A stretch of DNA of 39,166 bases from Ignavibacteria bacterium (GTDB lineage Bacteria > Bacteroidota > Ignavibacteria > Tepidaquicellales > OLB5): assembly GCA_019912545.1 (NCBI GenBank), contig JAIOIK010000203.1:1-39166 (forward strand), read 5' to 3'. The notes beneath the pieces were generated by a model, which did not search any database, was not told the origin of the DNA, and saw nothing but the letters and a program-made list of their open reading frames with translations. Made by a program: the position numbers and the translations under genes. Within the stretch, counting starts at the first letter, position 1. Each line of letters starts with the position of its first letter. Of this stretch, positions 35,043-39,166 are shown one piece after another.

Positions 35043-37862
35043 TTATTTGCCCTGCTGTTTCTGTTTCAGCATTTCGATCTTTGCCTTAACATCGGGGCTG
35101 TTTGGCGAAAGTCTATCAAGCTGGTATAATATATCAAGCGCTTTAGCGTAATCTTCGCGAGCTTCGTAAATATCAAGCAGTAATTTATAGGGATTCCAGT
35201 ATGACTGCATGTCATTCGGATTCTTCTTCAGCGCATCAAGGGCTTCTTTTTCCACAGTGGGCGAGAGCTCATTAAACTTCAAAATATTATCCGCTTTCAG
35301 GTACTGCATACAGACATCATATAATATCCTGTAGTCATACGGAATTACGCTCATAGGGAATGCAGCTTCCATCCTGTTGAGTACTTCGTTAACCTTCTTC
35401 TTATCTCCCTGGTTTGCAAATTCATATGCAAAGGTAAGGAACTGTGAACGGTAATTCTGTACGGTATTGGTCTCAACCTGGTTATAGAACATATCGGGGT
35501 TAGAGTAACTGTTAAAGAAATAACCATCCTGCGGTGTCTTTGAAAATGCAGATGGAGTTACCATGAAATTATTCCACATTCTTTCGGTGTTAAGCCTGAA
35601 TTGTGTAGGTACTTCGGGTTTAAACGGAACGATGCGTTTGGCCATTCCTTCCTGTACAACGTATTCATCCAAACCAATATAATTATCTTCTGTAACGGTG
35701 GCAGAAAAATATACAGGCCTCTGCCAATTATTAGTTTTTAAAATATCAAAAATCATCTGGTCCTGAACTTTTACTGCCTTCACGGTTCCTGATGCAAATG
35801 TATAAGGCATCCTCCATGAAAGCTTATCGGGAGTCTGTCCTCTTGTTTTCAGGCTATCCGGATAAGCGCTTTGAGGAACGGCAACATTAACAACTTTAAA
35901 ATCACCCCATTGCACCGGTGATATGCGGCTTATCTCATCATCGCTGAGGCTTATCGGGACCTTCAGGCTGCCGTAAGGCATGGAATTCTTCATCTCTTTG
36001 ATGTACCAGTCGGTATTAAGCAAACTTAAATTTACCACCCTTACATCAGTTCTGTAACCCTCAACTGCCTGTATGTACCAAAGGGGGAATGTATCGTTAT
36101 CGCCATTAGTAAACAGAATGGCATCCTTATCAAGTCCCTGTAAAAGATTATACGCATACTCAAACGGGATCTTATTTTCATTCCGGTTATTGTAATGAAA
36201 ATTAGTTTTGAACATCATGCCGGGTACAAGTACAAGCATTATTGCCAGAACGGCGCCGCATAGTATCTTTTTTGATTGCGATTCTTTAATGCTTTCTTTT
36301 ATCAACTCAACGATACCCATTACGCCTAAGCCTATCCATAATGAATAAACAAAGAATGCACCTGTATAGAAATAATCTCTTTCTCTTGGCTGCGGGTCCT
36401 GCTGGCGTTGGAATAATGCCGTTAAAATTCCCATCAGCAGAAACATCCAGAGGAATATTAATCCAAGCCTCCAGTCTTTCCTGAAATGGTAGAATAGCCC
36501 GAAAAGCCCGATAAGAAAGGGTATTGCCTTAAATGCAGTTGACCAGAAACCGGCCGCCCCTACTGCCAGCAGCAATATAACGCACATCAAACTATATAGA
36601 TATTTCTGAGAAGAATAAAAATACATAGACATCAATAGCAGTGCGCTCAGCGAAATTATTATCAGCATCTTCGTACCGCTAGAGGCTTCCCATCCTATTC
36701 CCGTATCCTGGTCATAGCTTTCTCTGCCGATGTACTGCCATCCAAGATAGCGGTTGAACATCTGGTTGATCTGGTATTTCCATAAGAAGTCCATATCACT
36801 TGTGTAATTTGCCCATGTCCTCTTATGCATCGGTTCCTGCGAGTATCTTCTTGGCCAGAACGGTGCATCACCGTACTGCTCACGGCTTAAGTACGATACA
36901 AGCCCGGGAAGATTCCGCGGATCATTTTCATTGATGGGCAGGTTATCTACCCTTGCCCTGAAAATTACACCTGCATAAATTGAGTATCCAACAAGTACCA
37001 GAAACAGTGAAGCAAAAACAAGCGCCTGGGTTTGCTTTTTATTTTTATGAGCCCAGTAAACTCCATATATCAATGCCGGCGTAATAAGCGCTGCAAAAAA
37101 TGTTACTGCGCCGCTATCTTCTATTTTCAAAGTCTTAATATCTCCCCCAAGCCATGTGGGGAACCATATTACTATTACCGGATAAACTACAATAAATGCC
37201 ACTACTGTGATTGCAAAAGTTATAAGGAAAGTCTTTCGTTCATATTTATGTTTCCTGAAATAATAAACAAATCCGGCCACTAAAATAACCTGTACTACTA
37301 GCAAGTGGATACCAAGCGAGAGTCCGACAATAAATGCTATTAACATTAGTATCCGTTCATTCCCTTTTTCGTCAGCCTTTTCCCACCAGTACATAAGCAG
37401 CCAAGTACATAAGCCAACAAGCATAGTACCTAAAGCGTAAACTTCCGATTCGTTAGCATTGAACCATTCCGCATCACTAAATGCAAAAGAAAGCGCTCCA
37501 ATTGCAGCGGCTGAATATACTAAAACAGCGCTCCAGGTATCTTTAAAATCGCCTTTCCAAGCTTTTATGACTATTACTGTTACCAAATAAAGAAAGAATG
37601 CAGTAAAAGCAGAACTGATAGCCGCCAGTGCATTCATCCTCAAAGCGGGATTTGAACCGATCGGTATGAGCGTCGCCAGCTTTCCAAGCAGTATCCATAA
37701 CGGAGCGCCGGGAGGATGCGGAACAGAGAGTGTATATGCACTCGCAATAAATTCGCCGCAATCCCAGAAAGACAGGGTTTTTTGCATTGTATAGAGGTAT
37801 GTTATTGCCGAAAGCAGCAATACTACCGTTGCAAAGATGTAATTCAGTCTTTTATGATTCAT
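35043..37862 (-). CDS. DUF2723 membrane protein (TMEM260/GT117-like) with C-terminal TPRs
   Basis: This is a 939-residue polytopic protein. The N-terminal signature LSFWDCGEFIASAYTLSVPH, followed by PPGAPLWILLGKL, is diagnostic of DUF2723 (PF11028); the acidic DCGE loop after TM1 is the likely catalytic region of GT-C enzymes. About 12 helices continue to about 540. Then a soluble domain (DKDAILFTNGDNDTFPLWYIQ) and TPRs (about 840-930, LDIYEAREDYAKALDILYQL) follow. The family includes human TMEM260, an O-mannosyltransferase. In Bacteroidota these proteins are linked to protein O-glycosylation, which fits the neighbouring glycosyltransferases. A promoter lies just upstream. Confidence 0.9.
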   Translation of the reverse strand: MNHKRLNYIFATVVLLLSAITYLYTMQKTLSFWDCGEFIASAYTLSVPHPPGAPLWILLGKLATLIPIGSNPALRMNALAAISSAFTAFFLYLVTVIVIKAWKGDFKDTWSAVLVYSAAAIGALSFAFSDAEWFNANESEVYALGTMLVGLCTWLLMYWWEKADEKGNERILMLIAFIVGLSLGIHLLVVQVILVAGFVYYFRKHKYERKTFLITFAITVVAFIVVYPVIVIWFPTWLGGDIKTLKIEDSGAVTFFAALITPALIYGVYWAHKNKKQTQALVFASLFLVLVGYSIYAGVIFRARVDNLPINENDPRNLPGLVSYLSREQYGDAPFWPRRYSQEPMHKRTWANYTSDMDFLWKYQINQMFNRYLGWQYIGRESYDQDTGIGWEASSGTKMLIIISLSALLLMSMYFYSSQKYLYSLMCVILLLAVGAAGFWSTAFKAIPFLIGLFGLFYHFRKDWRLGLIFLWMFLLMGILTALFQRQQDPQPRERDYFYTGAFFVYSLWIGLGVMGIVELIKESIKESQSKKILCGAVLAIMLVLVPGMMFKTNFHYNNRNENKIPFEYAYNLLQGLDKDAILFTNGDNDTFPLWYIQAVEGYRTDVRVVNLSLLNTDWYIKEMKNSMPYGSLKVPISLSDDEISRISPVQWGDFKVVNVAVPQSAYPDSLKTRGQTPDKLSWRMPYTFASGTVKAVKVQDQMIFDILKTNNWQRPVYFSATVTEDNYIGLDEYVVQEGMAKRIVPFKPEVPTQFRLNTERMWNNFMVTPSAFSKTPQDGYFFNSYSNPDMFYNQVETNTVQNYRSQFLTFAYEFANQGDKKKVNEVLNRMEAAFPMSVIPYDYRILYDVCMQYLKADNILKFNELSPTVEKEALDALKKNPNDMQSYWNPYKLLLDIYEAREDYAKALDILYQLDRLSPNSPDVKAKIEMLKQKQQGK

Positions 37863-37887
37863 CTATTTAGTAAAATATTATAAAAAG

Positions 37888-37918
37888 CAAATATATTTAA
37901 TATGTTAGTCAGTTTCAA
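37888..37918 (-). promoter_or_regulatory. Bacteroidota-type promoter for the DUF2723 gene
   Basis: On the minus strand TTG (37918-37916) precedes TATATTTG (37895-37888) by exactly 20 bp. The leader to the ATG at 37862 would be about 20 nt. This is one of three matches with identical spacing in the window. Confidence 0.55.
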
Positions 37919-38188
37919 TGAAAAAGAGCGCAATTTTTAAGGTTTTTTGTTAGATGATAGAGAAGCTCAGCCACGAATTACACGCCTGCCTGCCCGTATA
38001 GGCGGGCAGGCCAGAGCACCGGCGCAGGCAGGGGGGTAGAGCCTAGGTCAAATACAAAATCAAAAATCAAAGGCCTCACCTCCAAGTCGCAAAGCCGCTG
38101 AGAAAAGCAGAAACATAAGCCCCACCCTGAGCACTAAAGTGCTCTTTCCCTCCCCAAAAGGGAGGGAAAGCTGAAAAATCGAAATGCT

Positions 38189-38410
38189 GGATTGTCCATC
38201 AGTTTAGGCTATTTTTTTTGTTGCGCTGGACTGGTATTCGCTGATTGCGTTTTGTTTTCACTATCAGTCCGGTACAAACGGCAGAATCCTACACTTATTT
38301 TCACTCATGAAATGCGATCAGATAGCATTCACACTGTTGTTGATGTTACCGCCAACAACTTCAAAAAAGCGAAACTTCGCTTCGCACTCCGATCAGGCGA
38401 TCGGAGTTAC
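38189..38410 (+). repeat. 222-bp direct repeat, copy A
   Basis: This aligns without net gaps to 38848-39069, also 222 bp. The 3' half (from about 38305) is nearly identical, including GTTGATGTTACCGCCAACAA and the hairpin ACTCCGATC-AGGC-GATCGGAGT. The 5' half is more diverged but keeps a ten-pair stem at 38226-38272 around a 27-base loop. It carries no coding signal and may be a structured RNA or a non-autonomous element. Confidence 0.8.
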
Positions 38411-38434
38411 AATGGATGTGCTTTTATTGTTGTC

Positions 38435-38454
38435 ATCCCCGCGAAGGCGGGGAT
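38435..38454. repeat. REP-like hairpin ATCCCCGC-GAAG-GCGGGGAT
   Basis: A perfect eight-pair stem with a GAAG loop. The motif (CCCGCGAAGGCGGGGATCC) is a dispersed palindrome found in many bacterial genomes. A related one, TCCCGCA-TCAAG-TGCGGGA, is at 38549-38567. Confidence 0.7.
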
Positions 38455-38593
38455 CCAGACATATATTCTTTCCATATCGTACATTTCGCTTTTGAAGTAA
38501 ATCTATTCTCTTTATTCGATTTGCTTTCTTGTTCTTTTTGTCTTGACATCCCGCATCAAGTGCGGGACAGGTGCCTAGAACCAAAAAAGTCAA

Positions 38594-38731
38594 GGCTTAT
38601 GAAAATTACCTAAAATCATCTTCGCTTCTCAGGAAAATAACTCGTCCGATTTGCATCGGACGCTAACAGATTTTCCTGTGCCGTTTCTGCTCGATAATTT
38701 TTTAACGACAATTTTCATAGGCCGTTTTTTT
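38594..38731 (+). repeat. Nested long palindrome followed by a T-tract
   Basis: Three stems are nested around one centre: an outer 14-pair stem (38594-38607 with 38710-38723, one G-T pair), a middle nine-pair stem (CAGGAAAAT 38630-38638 with ATTTTCCTG 38670-38678) and an inner eight-pair stem (CGTCCGAT 38643-38650 with ATCGGACG 38655-38662). GTTTTTTT follows at once on the plus strand. It could be a structured RNA ending in a terminator, or a miniature mobile element. It lies between the two 222-bp repeats. Confidence 0.7.
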
Positions 38732-38847
38732 ATTATCTGATTGAAATTTGAGTGCTATCTTTACAACATTCTCCTTTCCGAAAATGAAATTTGCGAAATT
38801 AGTGAAATTCGTGGCTAATGACTCTTCGCATTTACAAACGAATTGCG

Positions 38848-39069
38848 GGACTATCCAGTAGTTTAAGCTGTTTTTTTTACTGCGCTGGACTGATATTTGC
38901 TGATTCCGCTCTATTTTCAGCATCAGTCTAGAACATACGGCAGAATCCAGTACATATTTTCAACCATGAAATGCGTTCAGATAGCATTCACACCGTTGTT
39001 GATGTTACCGCCAACAACTTCAAAAAAGCGAAACTTCGTTTCGCACTCCGATCAGGCGATCGGAGTTAC
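38848..39069 (+). repeat. 222-bp direct repeat, copy B
   Basis: This is the second copy, starting 659 bp after copy A and in the same orientation. The ten-pair stem is at 38885-38931 with a 27-base loop, as in copy A. Two more perfect hairpins (39078-39096 and 39098-39116) follow directly; copy A is instead followed by the REP-like hairpin at 38435. Confidence 0.8.
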
Positions 39070-39166
39070 ACTTGTAGCTCGAAACGCTGTTTCGAGTGCC
39101 GAATCTGTGATTCGGCGAAAACCTGCATTCTAAATTTATTTTTGAGTCTATAGAAGAATGACTTAC

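Larger units (their letters stand above)
37863..39166. other. 1.3-kb non-coding region dense in hairpins and repeats
   Basis: No open frame here looks coding: translated products lack domains and pass straight through the palindromes. Perfect or near-perfect hairpins occur at 37988-38011, 38129-38144, 38144-38170, 38386-38407, 38435-38454, 38549-38567, 38643-38662, 39045-39066, 39078-39096 and 39098-39116. Most have 7-11 bp stems with 4-6 base loops. A 222-bp direct repeat and a nested palindrome are listed separately. Only the first about 60 bp belongs to the DUF2723 promoter. Confidence 0.75.

Noticed and set aside
38192-38613. Open frames of 60-102 codons in the tail region on both strands
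   Set aside because: They run through palindromes, lack any domain or ribosome site, and overlap each other on both strands.
37988-39116. A CRISPR array
   Set aside because: Hairpins differ in sequence and spacing, there is no repeated unit with unique spacers, and no cas gene is present.

Overview
The window looks like a chromosomal segment of an Ignavibacteria-type member of the Bacteroidota/Chlorobi lineage. Three things support this. Five secreted proteins end in the type IX secretion (T9SS) sorting domain with the QNYPNPFNP-type motif common in Ignavibacteria. The base composition is moderately AT-rich. Several intergenic regions carry Bacteroidota-style promoter elements (TTG-N20-TAnnTTTG). 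Clear Shine-Dalgarno sequences also occur, and four genes appear to start at TTG. No tRNA, rRNA, CRISPR array, phage or full insertion sequence was recognised. The taxonomic call is an inference from motifs.

Layout. 1-1515: a 137-bp mobile-element-like palindromic repeat, then a secreted serine hydrolase with TPRs (minus). 1773-5696: a hybrid-propeller sensor histidine kinase and its NarL-type response regulator. 5805-7372: a lipoprotein translationally coupled to an OmpA-like protein. 7495-8051: a 45-residue membrane protein coupled to YjbQ. 8234-14162: four plus-strand exported proteins, including an M28 peptidase and an M14 carboxypeptidase, three of them with T9SS sorting domains. 14238-17001: a small secreted protein and the feoAB ferrous iron uptake operon (minus). 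17297-22029: two tandem paralogous HEXXH metalloproteases with T9SS domains (minus). 22240-24151: pyrimidine-nucleoside phosphorylase overlapping a membrane-anchored thermonuclease. 24268-26101: a lipoprotein, an outer-membrane barrel and a four-helix membrane protein. 26148-26284: the second copy of the 137-bp repeat. 26376-27187: a ParB/Srx-fold (SbnI/SerK-like) gene split by a frameshift. 27252-31170: LolC/E permease, LolD ATPase and a TonB-receptor-like outer membrane protein. 31135-37862: an envelope glycosylation cluster (GT9, methyltransferase, GT-C transferase, DUF2723 protein), all minus. 37863-39166: 1.3 kb of non-coding DNA packed with hairpins, including a 222-bp direct repeat and a nested palindrome.

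Together the genes describe a cell surface economy: T9SS-exported proteases digest polymers, outer membrane barrels and FeoAB bring in nutrients and iron, LolCD moves lipoproteins, and the glycosyltransferase cluster builds or decorates surface glycoconjugates. The least explained parts are the non-coding elements: the 137-bp repeat pair and the structured tail region. In the tail, two diverged repeat copies keep a ten-pair stem intact through wobble-compatible changes, which hints at a structured RNA. The most concrete gene-level discovery is the frameshifted ParB/Srx gene, whose lost C-terminus is readable in the next frame.
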